Part shown: positions 8,772 through 17,303 of the stretch, one piece after another
How the letters are laid out: each line of letters starts with the position of its first letter
Numbering within the stretch: position 1 is the stretch's first letter
From: Paracoccus sp. MKU1
GTDB lineage: Bacteria; Pseudomonadota; Alphaproteobacteria; Rhodobacterales; Rhodobacteraceae
DNA length: 64,000 nucleotides
Assembly (NCBI RefSeq): GCF_001447385.1
Contig: NZ_LLWQ01000141.1
Span: 38,523 to 102,522 of the forward strand
Direction of reading: 5' to 3'
Notes under the pieces: generated by a model
Seen by the model: only the letters and a program-made list of their open reading frames with translations
Databases searched by the model: none
What the model was told of the DNA's origin: nothing
Made by a program: the position numbers and the translations under genes

Positions 8772-9500
8772 ATGCGGACCTATGCCATCGGCGACATCCA
8801 CGGCCATCTGGAACTGCTGCGGGCGGCGCATGAGCTGATCGCGCGCGACGATGCGGCGCATAGCGGCGGTGGTACGCTGGTCCATGTCGGCGACCTGCTG
8901 GACCGCGGCCCGGATTCGCGTGGCGTGGTCGATTACCTGCTGCGCGGCCAGGCCGAGGGCCGGCCCTGGATCGTGCTCAAGGGCAATCACGACCGGTTCC
9001 TGCCGCGCTTTGTCCGGGAGCCGGGCTGGATCGACCCCGGGCTGGCCTCGGGGCGGCACTGGCTGGACCATCCCTCGCTGGGCGCGGCCGAGACCCTGGG
9101 CTCCTATGGGGTCGAGATCCGCGACCACGCCCGCACCCTGGCCGAGGTGTCGCGCGCCGTGCCCGAGGCGCATCTGCACTGGCTGGACGCGCTGCCGCTG
9201 TGGCATCTGGCCCCGCAGGCGCTGTTCGTCCATGCCGGCATCCGCCCCGGCATCGATCTGGCCCGGCAGACCGAGCATGACCTGGTCTGGATCCGCAAGG
9301 GCTTCCTGGACGATGCCGGCGATCACGGCCTGCTGGTGGTGCATGGCCACAGCCCGGTCGAGCGGGTGACGCATTTCGGCAACCGGCTGGCCATCGATAC
9401 CGGCGCCGCCTATGGCGGACCGCTGAGCGTGGTGGTCTTCGACGAAACCGGGCTGCATCTGCTGAGCGAGGCCGGGCGCGAGCCGATACCGGCGCCCTGA
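8772..9500 (+). CDS. PPP-type metallophosphoesterase (serine/threonine phosphatase-like)
   Basis: This is a 242-residue cytoplasmic metallophosphatase. All metal-binding motifs of the calcineurin-like PPP family are present: GDIHG near the N-terminus (residues 7-11), GDLLDRG (about 40), GNHD (about 72) and a later VVHGHSP. This arrangement matches bacterial PrpA/ApaH-like protein phosphatases. The real substrate could be a phosphoprotein or a dinucleotide polyphosphate. There is no signal peptide. The gene starts 20 bases after the serA terminator, with GGAGG just upstream of the ATG, and is probably monocistronic. Confidence 0.88.
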   Translation: MRTYAIGDIHGHLELLRAAHELIARDDAAHSGGGTLVHVGDLLDRGPDSRGVVDYLLRGQAEGRPWIVLKGNHDRFLPRFVREPGWIDPGLASGRHWLDHPSLGAAETLGSYGVEIRDHARTLAEVSRAVPEAHLHWLDALPLWHLAPQALFVHAGIRPGIDLARQTEHDLVWIRKGFLDDAGDHGLLVVHGHSPVERVTHFGNRLAIDTGAAYGGPLSVVVFDETGLHLLSEAGREPIPAP

Positions 9501-9635
9501 GCCTTGCCATGTGGCAGGCTTGCCATCGCACCGGCGGGAAATGTCTCAAAACCCCCGCATCCATTGACCCCTGGGCATGAGGGGCCAAATATCAAGGGTA
9601 TGCGCCTGTCGTGGCGCGTCAGGAGGTGAGGCGCC

Positions 9636-11264
9636 GTGCAGTCCCTTTCCGTCATCTTCCAGCTGGCTGGTGCCGTGGCGCTGCTGCTTTTCGGGCTTGG
9701 GCTGGTCCGCGACGGGATGGTGCGCGCCTTCGGGGTCAGGCTCAAGATGGTGCTGGGACGCGGCACGCGCACCGGGCTGCGGGCCTTCATTTCCGGGCTG
9801 GTGGCGACACTGGGGCTACAAAGCTCGACCGCGACGGCGCTGATGACGGCCTCTTTCGTGGATCGGGGCATGATTCGGCCACGCATGGCGCAGATCGTGC
9901 TGCTGGGCGCCAACCTGGGCACGGCACTGACCGCCTGGATCGTCGCCTCGGGGATCGAGGCGCTGGTGCCGGTGCTGCTGCTGGCCGGCTATGTGCTGCG
10001 CCGCCAGGATCGCCGGGGCTGGTCGGGCGGCGGGCTGGCGCTGATCGGCATCGCGCTGATGCTGCTGTCGCTGGGCCTGCTGGGCCATGCGACCGAACCC
10101 TTGCGCGAATCCGCGGCCATGGCGGCCTTTCTGGCCATGCTGGGCAATGCCTGGCCGGTGGCGCTGGCCATCGCGGCGGGGCTGGCGGTGATCTGCTCGT
10201 CCTCGCTGGCGGTGGTGATGCTGGTGTTGTCGCTGGGCATGGAGCCGGCCCTGACGGTGGTGCTGGTGCTGGGCGCCAATCTGGGCGGGGCGATTCCGCC
10301 GGTGCTGGCCACGGCCGGGCAGGGCATCGCCGCCCGCCGGGTCGCGCTGGGCAACCTGATCGTGCGCGGCATCGGTTGCCTTGTCGCGCTGCCCTTGGCC
10401 GGGCAGGCGGCGCAGGTGCTGACCGCCGTGCCCTTGCCGGAAACCGGGCTCGCGGTCGAGGCGCATCTGGCCTTCAACCTGGTTCTGGCGGCGGCGATCT
10501 GGCCCTTCTCGGGGCTGGTCACCCGCCTGACCGCCCTGGTCCTGCGCGAGGAGGAGCTGCCGCCGCCGATCGAGGCACAGCTGCTCGACGGCCATGCGCT
10601 GGACACGCCGGCCGTGGCGCTGGCCCGCGCCAGCCGCGCGGCGCTGGCCATCGGCGACGTGGTCGAGCGGATGCTGCAACAGGCCCGCACCGCCTTTGCC
10701 CGCGGCGACGATGCGCCCCTGGCCGAGGTTTCGGTGCTGGAGGAGCGGGTGGACCGCATGCAGCAGGAGGTCAAGAGCTTCCTGTCCCGGCTGGGCCGCG
10801 AGGCCGGCGAGGATGAGCGGCGCCAGGCCATCACCATCCTGGATTACGTCATCAACCTGGAACATGTCGGCGACATCATCGACAAGGGGCTTGGCCCCGA
10901 GATCCGCAAGAAGGCGGCGCTGTCGCTGCGCTTTTCCGAGGAGGGCTATCGCGAGCTGGACGGGCTGTTCCTGATGACCATCGAGAATTTGCAGCTTGCC
11001 CAGACCGTCTTCATGACCCGCGACCGCGACCTGGCGCGCCAGCTGATGGAGGAGAAGGTCGAGATCCGCAGGCTGGAGCGCCTGTCGGCGCAGCGCCACC
11101 TGATGCGCCTGCGCGAGGGGCGGGCGGACAGCCAGCAGACCTCGTCGCTGCACCTCGACATCCTGCGCGACCTGAAGCGGGTGAACGCGCATATCGTCTC
11201 GGTTGCGCATCCGATCCTGGACGAGGCCGATCTGCTGATCGAAAGCCGGCTGAAGACCGGCTAG
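9636..11264 (+). CDS. Na/Pi cotransporter family protein with PhoU-like domain
   Basis: This 542-residue membrane protein is related to Na+/phosphate cotransporter II (NptA/YjbB). Two Na_Pi_cotrans repeats are visible in the first 310 residues. The first has GLQSSTATA (about 60) and the second CSSSLAVV (about 189), the two pseudo-symmetric substrate loops. From about residue 325 to the end is a soluble helical PhoU-like domain (DVVERMLQQ, ITILDYVINLEHVGDIIDK). The start is GTG, with a perfect AGGAGG nine bases upstream. It probably exports or imports phosphate at the inner membrane. No pho-box was recognised. Confidence 0.9.
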   Translation: MQSLSVIFQLAGAVALLLFGLGLVRDGMVRAFGVRLKMVLGRGTRTGLRAFISGLVATLGLQSSTATALMTASFVDRGMIRPRMAQIVLLGANLGTALTAWIVASGIEALVPVLLLAGYVLRRQDRRGWSGGGLALIGIALMLLSLGLLGHATEPLRESAAMAAFLAMLGNAWPVALAIAAGLAVICSSSLAVVMLVLSLGMEPALTVVLVLGANLGGAIPPVLATAGQGIAARRVALGNLIVRGIGCLVALPLAGQAAQVLTAVPLPETGLAVEAHLAFNLVLAAAIWPFSGLVTRLTALVLREEELPPPIEAQLLDGHALDTPAVALARASRAALAIGDVVERMLQQARTAFARGDDAPLAEVSVLEERVDRMQQEVKSFLSRLGREAGEDERRQAITILDYVINLEHVGDIIDKGLGPEIRKKAALSLRFSEEGYRELDGLFLMTIENLQLAQTVFMTRDRDLARQLMEEKVEIRRLERLSAQRHLMRLREGRADSQQTSSLHLDILRDLKRVNAHIVSVAHPILDEADLLIESRLKTG

Positions 11265-11566
11265 CTGTGCGGTCCCGCATCCGGTGGATCGGGCTGGCGA
11301 TGAACCTGTCCGGTTCTGAAGCCCAGGGATATTGGCCCGATAGGGTCTGCCGGGGCCCGGCGCAGGGGCGAAGCGGGCCTGCCCGGTCTCGGGGATCACC
11401 CGGCCCTGGGCACGGGTCCGGCCCAAGGCTGCTCCGCCGCACCCGGCGGATCTCGGAGGATTGCGGCTGCTGTCCGGGTGCCCCCCTGCCAGGCGGGCGG
11501 CTTGCAGCCGACAGGTGGACAGCGGCGGCCGGGAGCTGTAAGAGCCGGCCAAACAGGAACGATGAG
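11265..11566. other. Intergenic region without a recognisable gene
   Basis: About 300 GC-rich bases lie between the Na/Pi transporter and hspQ. A GGGATATTGG stretch near 11325-11335 resembles the tail of the local REP-like element. Open frames crossing it have neither a Shine-Dalgarno nor protein-like composition. It presumably carries the hspQ promoter, but no convincing -35/-10 pair was seen. Confidence 0.5.
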
Positions 11567-11899
11567 ATGCGGATTCCGTCCAAGAGCGCGAAATACAATC
11601 TGGGCCAGGTGGTGCGTCATCGCGAACATCCGTTCCGCGGTGTGGTCTTCGACGTGGACCCGGAATTCGCCAATACCGAGGAATGGTATGAATCCATTCC
11701 CGAGGAATCGCGCCCCTCCCGCAACCAGCCCTTTTATCACCTCTATGCCGAAACCGAGGCGACCTATTACGTCGCCTATGTGTCCGAGCAGAACCTGGTG
11801 CCGGACCATTCGGGCGAGCCGCTGGAGCATCCCGAGGTGATGGAGATGTTCGGCGAGTTCCAGGATGGCCGCTATCCCTTGCAGATCGGGCTGAACTGA
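11567..11899 (+). CDS. hspQ: Heat shock protein HspQ
   Basis: This 110-residue protein of the HspQ (YccV/hemimethylated-DNA-binding) family is linked in enterobacteria to Lon protease specificity and DnaA turnover. The family pattern is clear: KYNLGQVVRHREHPFRGVVF, then DVDPEF, then PFYHLYAE, VAYVSEQNL and a C-terminal acidic segment. The ATG at 11567 gives the normal length, with AGGAACGA upstream; longer in-frame extensions do not look like protein. A general proteostasis role is inferred from the family, with no local partner. Confidence 0.92.
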   Translation: MRIPSKSAKYNLGQVVRHREHPFRGVVFDVDPEFANTEEWYESIPEESRPSRNQPFYHLYAETEATYYVAYVSEQNLVPDHSGEPLEHPEVMEMFGEFQDGRYPLQIGLN

Positions 11900-11911
11900 T
11901 CCGGCTAGGCT

Positions 11912-12469
11912 TCAGGTGTCGCCGGGTGGCGGGCCGGCTTGCAGCAGCGGCTCGGTCACCGGAACGATGAAGGCCAGGAAGTTCCGCCGCCCCTCGCGGA
12001 AATAGCTGAGCGAGGCGGTCAGCTCCTGGATCAGGAACCAACCGAAACCGCCCTCGGGCAGCAGCAGGATCGCCTCGGCATCCCGGGGCGGTGGACCGGT
12101 CCAGGGCAGGTCCCGCGCATCGAGGCAGGAGAGCGGCAGCGGCCTGCCGTCATCGGTCACCGCACAGGCGATGCCGCCGACATGGCGCGCGACGCAAAGA
12201 TGGATCAGCGGTGCATGGGGCCGGCCGGCCAGGCGCTCTGCCTCGTTCCGGGTGCCGTGTTCGCAAATATTGTTCAGCACCTCGGCCAGCGCGAGTTCCA
12301 GCTTGGCGATCACCTCGTCCCCGGCGCTGCCGTCGAACCTTTCGCGCAAGAACAGCAGCGCCGCGCGCACGGTTGCCGGATCGGCGCGGAAGATGCGGTG
12401 AAACATCGGCTGGCGTCCGGGCGGGGGCTGGCGCAGCCGCCTTTCGGCCTGTTGGGACGAGACGCTCAT
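11912..12469 (-). CDS. RsbW-like anti-sigma factor kinase / HATPase
   Basis: This 185-residue protein has a GHKL ATPase fold of the serine-kinase anti-sigma type. The N box is LELALAEVLNNICEHG (about 57-72), the G1 box is DDGRP, and the G2 region is GGFGWFLIQELTASLSYFR followed by a basic RRNFL strand. It starts inside the stop codon of the upstream STAS gene (TCAT on the plus strand, an ATGA overlap), so the two are translationally coupled. It presumably binds and phosphorylates the STAS partner and holds a sigma factor or another target. No sigma-factor gene is present nearby. Confidence 0.85.
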   Translation of the reverse strand: MSVSSQQAERRLRQPPPGRQPMFHRIFRADPATVRAALLFLRERFDGSAGDEVIAKLELALAEVLNNICEHGTRNEAERLAGRPHAPLIHLCVARHVGGIACAVTDDGRPLPLSCLDARDLPWTGPPPRDAEAILLLPEGGFGWFLIQELTASLSYFREGRRNFLAFIVPVTEPLLQAGPPPGDT

Positions 12470-12813
12470 CTTTCGGGCTTCTTCTGTCGGGTCTCGGTGG
12501 TCTCGGCGGTCTTGCGGATGGTCAGCACGGTGTCCATCCGGGTCAGCTGGAACACCCGCTCGACATTCGGGGTCAGCCCCGTCAGCGTCAGCCGACGCCC
12601 GGCGGGCATGGCCTTGTAGATGGCGATCACCGCGCCAAGACCCGAGCTGTCCATGAACTCGACCCCGCCCAGATCCAGCGTCACCTGCGCGCCGCCGCCG
12701 GCAATCATGCTGCGCACACGGTCCTTGAAGGCGGTGGCAATGGCGGCGTCGAGGCGTTTTTCATCGACGCGGATCGTCAGCCCGTCCGGCTGGGGCAGCA
12801 ATGTCAGTTGCAT
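12466..12813 (-). CDS. STAS-domain anti-sigma factor antagonist
   Basis: This 115-residue single STAS domain protein resembles RsbV/SpoIIAA. The conserved phosphorylatable Ser lies in GVEFMDSSGLGAVI (about residue 57-59), preceded by the strand VTLDLGG. It is the first gene of a two-gene unit with the HATPase gene, which it overlaps by 4 bases. The pair would form a partner-switching module. The C-terminal tail after residue 100 is short and charged. Confidence 0.88.
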   Translation of the reverse strand: MQLTLLPQPDGLTIRVDEKRLDAAIATAFKDRVRSMIAGGGAQVTLDLGGVEFMDSSGLGAVIAIYKAMPAGRRLTLTGLTPNVERVFQLTRMDTVLTIRKTAETTETRQKKPER

Positions 12814-13298
12814 TCTCGGTTCCGCTGTTTCGCTGTGGTCCGATCCCCTTCTAGCCCGGGAATCGTTACCGAGTGGTAAGCGCCGCGCGGATTTCGCTGA
12901 TGGCGGGCCGAAGAATGCGGCGGATTTTCATGGTTTCAGCGGTTCCGAAAGACGGCCCCATGCGGCTGCGCAGCCGCCTGCGCCCCGTCATTGCGGCAAC
13001 ATGCGACACGCGCCGGCGCCGGCCATCTGCCGGCCCGGAACGGCGTTGCCCATTTTCCAGCGTCGCAGCGCGCACCGACCCCTCCTCCAAGGCGCTGCCT
13101 GCGAAACCGGCAGGGCGCTGCGGGCCTTTCATGCGTTTTCTGGCTTTGCCTCGGCTGGCCTCGGTTTTTTGCCTATTATTCCGGCAGAAAAGGCCCGGCC
13201 CTCGTCAAATTCTGATTTCGCCCTGGCCGCAGGCGGCCCGACTGTGGACAGCGCCCGCCCAGATGCGAAGATCGTCGGCAGAGGGAAGGGTGGCAGCG
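12814..13298. other. Divergent intergenic region with two inverted repeats
   Basis: These 485 bases separate the minus-strand STAS gene from the plus-strand ATP-grasp operon. They contain a TTACC-N4-GGTAA repeat (12866-12879) and a perfect 16-base palindrome GCGGCTGCGCAGCCGC (12962-12977). A T-rich stretch with TATTAT lies at 13166-13180. No convincing gene was found; a small minus-strand open frame here has Arg/Gly-rich shadow-like composition. The region presumably holds both promoters. Confidence 0.5.
12866..12879. promoter_or_regulatory. Possible operator: TTACC-N4-GGTAA inverted repeat
   Basis: The inverted repeat TTACC GAGT GGTAA lies 53 bases upstream of the STAS gene start, in the divergent promoter region. 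The two 5-base arms pair perfectly. The spacing suits a dimeric regulator, but the binding protein is unknown and the arms are short enough to arise by chance. Confidence 0.25.
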
Positions 13299-14711
13299 AT
13301 GACGATCTGTTACAACGAAATGGTCGATGGCGGCCGGGTGCGCGAACCCTATGCCATGCTCTCGGACTGGATCGAGACCATGCCCGCCGAGATCCGCCAG
13401 ATGAAGCAGGCCGAGGCCGAGGCGCTGTTCCGCCGCATCGGCATCACCTTCGCGGTCTATGGCGAGGGCGGCGATCCGGACCGGCTGATCCCCTTCGACA
13501 TGATGCCGCGGGTGTTCCTGCAAGCCGAGTGGCGGCGGCTGGAAAGGGGCATCAAGCAGCGGGCGCGGGCGCTGAACGCCTTTCTGCGCGACGTCTATGG
13601 CCGGGGCGAGATCGTGCGTGCCGGCCGCATCCCGGCGCGGCTGGTCTATCAGAACGCGGCCTATGAAAAGGCGGTGGTCGGCTTCGTGCCGCCGCGCGGC
13701 GTGTTCTCGCATATCGTCGGCATCGACATCGTGCGCACCGGCCGGGACGAGTTCTACGTGCTCGAGGACAATTGCCGCACCCCCTCGGGCGTCAGCTACA
13801 TGCTGGAGAACCGCGAGATCATGATGCGCATGTTCCCGGCGCTGTTTCGCAACAACCGCATCGAGCCGGTGGATCAATATCCCGAACTGCTGCGCCGCAC
13901 GCTTGCCTCGGTCGCGCCGGCGAGATGCGAAGGCACGCCGACCGTGGTGATCCTGACCCCCGGCCATTACAACAGCGCCTATTACGAGCACAGCTTCCTG
14001 GCGAACCTGATGGGCGTGGAGCTGGTCGAGGGCAGCGACCTGTTCGTCGATGGCGGTTTCGTCTATATGCGCACCACGCAGGGGCCGAAGCGGGTGGACG
14101 TGATCTATCGCCGCATCGACGACCAGTTCCTCGATCCGCTGTGCTTTCGCCGCGATTCCATGCTGGGCGTGCCGGGGCTGATGGATGTCTATCGCTCAGG
14201 CGGGGTCAGCATCGCCTCGGCGCCAGGCGCGGGCGTGGCCGATGACAAGGCGGTCTATACCTTCGTGCCCGAGATGGTCCGCTTCTACCTGGGCGAGGAA
14301 CCGATCCTGCGCAACGTCCAGACCTGGACGCTGTGGAAGGACGAGGATTACCGCTATGTCATGGCCAACCTGAAGGATCTGGTGGTCAAGGAGGTGCATG
14401 GCTCGGGCGGCTACGGCATGCTGATCGGCCCCTGCGCCAGCCAGGCCGAGATCGACGCCTTTGCCGAGCGCATCAAGGCCGATCCCGGCAATTACATCGC
14501 CCAGCCGACGCTGGCGCTGTCCACCAGCCCGACCTTTGTCGACGAGGGGGTGGCGCCGCGCCATGTCGATCTGCGGCCCTTCTGCCTTTGCGGCGACCGG
14601 GTCGAGCTGGTGCCGGGCGGGCTGACCCGCGTGGCGCTGCGCGAGGGCTCGCTGGTGGTGAACTCGTCGCAGGGCGGGGGCGTCAAGGACACCTGGGTCC
14701 TGTCGGAATAG
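13299..14711 (+). CDS. Circularly permuted ATP-grasp protein
   Basis: This 470-residue protein belongs to the circularly permuted ATP-grasp family (COG2308) that accompanies alpha-E, transglutaminase and Anbu genes. Matching features are RVFLQAEWRRLERGIKQR near residue 70, the segment EDNCRTPSGVSYMLENRE (about 153-170), the Asp/Arg-rich VIYRRIDDQFLDP strand, and KEVHGSGGYGMLIGP. It probably ligates an amine or amino acid to a peptide in an unknown modification. The ATG at 13299 gives the family's usual length, with GAGGGAAGGG upstream. It is the first gene of a compact four-gene operon. Confidence 0.92.
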   Translation: MTICYNEMVDGGRVREPYAMLSDWIETMPAEIRQMKQAEAEALFRRIGITFAVYGEGGDPDRLIPFDMMPRVFLQAEWRRLERGIKQRARALNAFLRDVYGRGEIVRAGRIPARLVYQNAAYEKAVVGFVPPRGVFSHIVGIDIVRTGRDEFYVLEDNCRTPSGVSYMLENREIMMRMFPALFRNNRIEPVDQYPELLRRTLASVAPARCEGTPTVVILTPGHYNSAYYEHSFLANLMGVELVEGSDLFVDGGFVYMRTTQGPKRVDVIYRRIDDQFLDPLCFRRDSMLGVPGLMDVYRSGGVSIASAPGAGVADDKAVYTFVPEMVRFYLGEEPILRNVQTWTLWKDEDYRYVMANLKDLVVKEVHGSGGYGMLIGPCASQAEIDAFAERIKADPGNYIAQPTLALSTSPTFVDEGVAPRHVDLRPFCLCGDRVELVPGGLTRVALREGSLVVNSSQGGGVKDTWVLSE

Positions 14712-14725
14712 GAAAGGGGCCAGCC

Positions 14726-15685
14726 ATGCTCAGCCGCACCGCCGCCAACCTGTTCTGGATGGGCCGCCATCTGGAGCGCGCCGAAATCGCAGCCCGCCTG
14801 CTGGACGTGGGCGCGCGCATCACCCTGCTGCCGAACACCGCCGAGGGCTATCGCAACGAATGGGAATCGCTGCTGCGCGCCTCGGGGGCGCAGGCCGCCT
14901 TTGCCGAACGCTACGGCGACGGGATCACCCAGGAGAATATCGAGAGCTGGCTGTTCTTCGACCATGCCAACCCGTCCTCGGTCGCCTCCTGCATCGAGCG
15001 CGCGCGCGAGGGCGGGCGGATCGTGCGCACGGCGCTGACCAGCCAGGTCTGGGACGCGCTGAACATGGCCTATCAGGAGCTGCGGGCGCTGGAGCGCCAG
15101 TCGCGCGCGCGGCTCGACACCGCCATGCTGACCGATTTCACCACCCGGCACGGCTCGACCGTGCGCGGCGCGATCAACGCCACGCAATTGCGCAACGACG
15201 GCTGGCATTTCGTCAACCTGGGCTATTCGCTGGAACGCGCCGACGCCACCGCCCGGCTGCTGGACGTGAAATATTTCGTGCTGCTGCCGCGGGTCGAGTT
15301 CGTGGGCTCGGGCCTCGACAATTACCAGTGGCAGGTGATCCTGCGGGCGCTTTCGGCGCATCGGGCGTTCCACTGGGCTTATGGCGGCGAGGTGACGGCC
15401 AGCAAGGTCGCGGATTTCCTGATCCTGAACGGCGAGAGCCCGCGCTCGCTGCTGACCTCGCTTTACGAGGCGGTCTGGCATCTTGACGGCCTGGTGCGCC
15501 GCTATGGTGCCGATGTGCCGGCCAGCGCCTCGGCCCGGGCGCATCAGACGCTGGAGCAGCTGATGGCCCGCGACATCGAGGCGATCTTCGACGAGGGGCT
15601 GCACGAATTCCTGTCCTGGTTCATCAACGAGGTGGCCAGCATCTCGAACGCCGTGCATGACGATTACCTGAGCGGACGGACGTAG
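14726..15685 (+). CDS. Alpha-E domain-containing protein
   Basis: This is a 319-residue, all-helical alpha-E family protein. Its N-terminus LSRTAANLFWMGRHLERAE is the family hallmark. Conserved internal segments include NLGYSLERADATARLLDVKYF and YGGEVTASKVADFLILN. The function is unknown; the family always travels with circularly permuted ATP-grasp and transglutaminase genes and is thought to act in the same peptide-modification pathway. GGAAAGGGG lies just upstream of the start, and the gene begins 14 bases after the ATP-grasp stop. Confidence 0.92.
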   Translation: MLSRTAANLFWMGRHLERAEIAARLLDVGARITLLPNTAEGYRNEWESLLRASGAQAAFAERYGDGITQENIESWLFFDHANPSSVASCIERAREGGRIVRTALTSQVWDALNMAYQELRALERQSRARLDTAMLTDFTTRHGSTVRGAINATQLRNDGWHFVNLGYSLERADATARLLDVKYFVLLPRVEFVGSGLDNYQWQVILRALSAHRAFHWAYGGEVTASKVADFLILNGESPRSLLTSLYEAVWHLDGLVRRYGADVPASASARAHQTLEQLMARDIEAIFDEGLHEFLSWFINEVASISNAVHDDYLSGRT

Positions 15686-15695
15686 GGGGCGGACG

Positions 15696-16502
15696 ATGCG
15701 GCTGAAGATCACCCATGAGACCAGCTATTTCTACGACCCGCCGGCGCAGGGGCTGGTCCAGAGCCTGCGGCTGACGCCCTCGGTCCATGAAGGGCAGCGG
15801 GTCTCGGGCTGGACCATCTCGGTCTCGGGCGGCCAGCGCGGCGCGGGTTTTCGCGACGGCGCCGGCGACTGGATCGAGGGCTGGACCGTGCGCGGCCCGG
15901 TGCAGGAGGTCGTGGTCTCGATCGCCGGCCAGGTCGAGACCCGCGACACCGCCGGCGTGCTGCGCGGTCACCGCGAGACCGTGCATCCGCTGGTCTATCT
16001 GCGCCCGACCCCAGCGACCCGGATCGACGCGGCGCTGCGCGACCTGGCCCATTCCGAGCAGGGCGAGGACGGGCTGGACCTGGCCCACCGGCTGGCCGCG
16101 GCCGTCGCAAGGGCCATCGCCTATGAGCCGGGCGTGACCGAGGCACATACCACCGCCGCCGAGGCGCTGGCGCTGGGGCAGGGGGTCTGCCAGGACCATG
16201 CCCATGCGCTGATCGCCTGCGCCCGCGAACGCGGCCTGCCGGCGCGCTATGTCTCGGGCTATCTGCATTCCAACGCCGGGGGCGAGCCGCATGACGCCGC
16301 CCATGCCTGGGCCGAGATCCATGTCGGCACCCTGGGCTGGGTCGGCTTCGACGCGGCCAATGCCTGCTGCCCGGACGACCGCTATGTCCGGCTGGGCTCG
16401 GGGCTGGATGCGGATGACGCGGCGCCGGTGCGCGGCACCACCTTCGGCATGGGCGCCGAAAGCCTGGACGTCCGGGTGCAGGTCGAGGAGATGGAGCAAT
16501 AG
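15696..16502 (+). CDS. Transglutaminase-like cysteine protease/ligase
   Basis: This 268-residue protein has an N-terminal bacterial transglutaminase-associated beta domain (MRLKITHETSYFYDPP) and a catalytic transglutaminase core. The catalytic triad is visible: Cys in GQGVCQDHAH (about residue 164), His in AAHAWAEI (about 203), and Asp in WVGFDAANAC (about 218). It has no signal peptide and probably works in the cytoplasm as a peptidase or transamidase in the Anbu-associated system. It starts 10 bases after the alpha-E stop. Confidence 0.92.
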   Translation: MRLKITHETSYFYDPPAQGLVQSLRLTPSVHEGQRVSGWTISVSGGQRGAGFRDGAGDWIEGWTVRGPVQEVVVSIAGQVETRDTAGVLRGHRETVHPLVYLRPTPATRIDAALRDLAHSEQGEDGLDLAHRLAAAVARAIAYEPGVTEAHTTAAEALALGQGVCQDHAHALIACARERGLPARYVSGYLHSNAGGEPHDAAHAWAEIHVGTLGWVGFDAANACCPDDRYVRLGSGLDADDAAPVRGTTFGMGAESLDVRVQVEEMEQ

Positions 16503-16565
16503 CCGCGGTTGCGCCGGGCGCCGGGCGGTCGTATCCCTCGGGGGATTTGGTGCCAGGAAACGGAC

Positions 16566-17291
16566 ATGACCTATTGCGTCGGCTTGAAGCTCAACGAGGG
16601 GCTGGTCCTGCTCTCGGACACCCGGACCAATGCCGGGCTGGACAATATCTCGACCTATCGCAAGATGTTCTTCTTCGAACAGCCGGGCGAGCGGGTGATC
16701 GCCGTCATGACCGCCGGCAGCCTGTCGGTCACGCAGACCACCATCGCGCGCCTGCAAGAGGCCATCGACCTGCCCGAGGCCGATGAGACCAGTTCGATCA
16801 TGCAGGCCTCGACCATGCTTCAGGTGGCGACGATCATCGGCCATACGCTGAACCGCACCCGGCGCGAGATCGTGGACCAGTGCCGCGACCTGAACCAGCA
16901 GGCCAGCGCCAGCATGATCGTCGGCGGCCAGCGCGCCGGCGGCGAGATGCGGCTGTTCCTGATCTATCCCGAGGGCAATTTCATCGAGGCGACCGAGGAC
17001 ACGCCCTTCCTGCAAATCGGCGAGCACAAATACGGCAAGCCGATCCTCGACCGGGTGGTGCGGCCCGACACCTCGCTGGCCGATGCGCAAAAGGCGGTGC
17101 TGCTGTCGATGGATTCGACGCTGCGCTCGAACCTGTCGGTGGGGATGCCGCTGGACCTGGCGGTGATCCGCAAGGACGACTGCCGGGTCAGCCACAAGCG
17201 CCGCATCCTCGAGGGCGACCCGGCCTTCATGGCCATGTCCGCCGCCTGGTCCGCGGCGCTGCGCGACAGTTTCGTCAAGGTGACGATCTAG
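16566..17291 (+). CDS. Anbu-type proteasome-like peptidase
   Basis: This 241-residue Ntn-hydrolase belongs to the proteasome-type protease family (COG3484), known as Anbu. The N-terminus MTYCVGLKLNEGLVLLSDTR places Thr2 as the expected nucleophile after Met removal. The LLSDTRTNAGLDNIS block and the later NLSVGMPLDLAVI strand are typical. Anbu assembles into helical or ring particles; its natural substrates are unknown. It is the last gene of the ATP-grasp/alpha-E/transglutaminase operon and stops 12 bases from the convergent mutS stop. The ATG at 16566 is the only start that exposes the Thr. Confidence 0.93.
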   Translation: MTYCVGLKLNEGLVLLSDTRTNAGLDNISTYRKMFFFEQPGERVIAVMTAGSLSVTQTTIARLQEAIDLPEADETSSIMQASTMLQVATIIGHTLNRTRREIVDQCRDLNQQASASMIVGGQRAGGEMRLFLIYPEGNFIEATEDTPFLQIGEHKYGKPILDRVVRPDTSLADAQKAVLLSMDSTLRSNLSVGMPLDLAVIRKDDCRVSHKRRILEGDPAFMAMSAAWSAALRDSFVKVTI

Positions 17292-17303
17292 CGCCGCCCA
17301 CCG

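Noticed and set aside
12866..13132. Small minus-strand open frame in the gap before the ATP-grasp operon
   Set aside because: Arg/Gly-rich composition, no Shine-Dalgarno, and overlap with probable promoter DNA.
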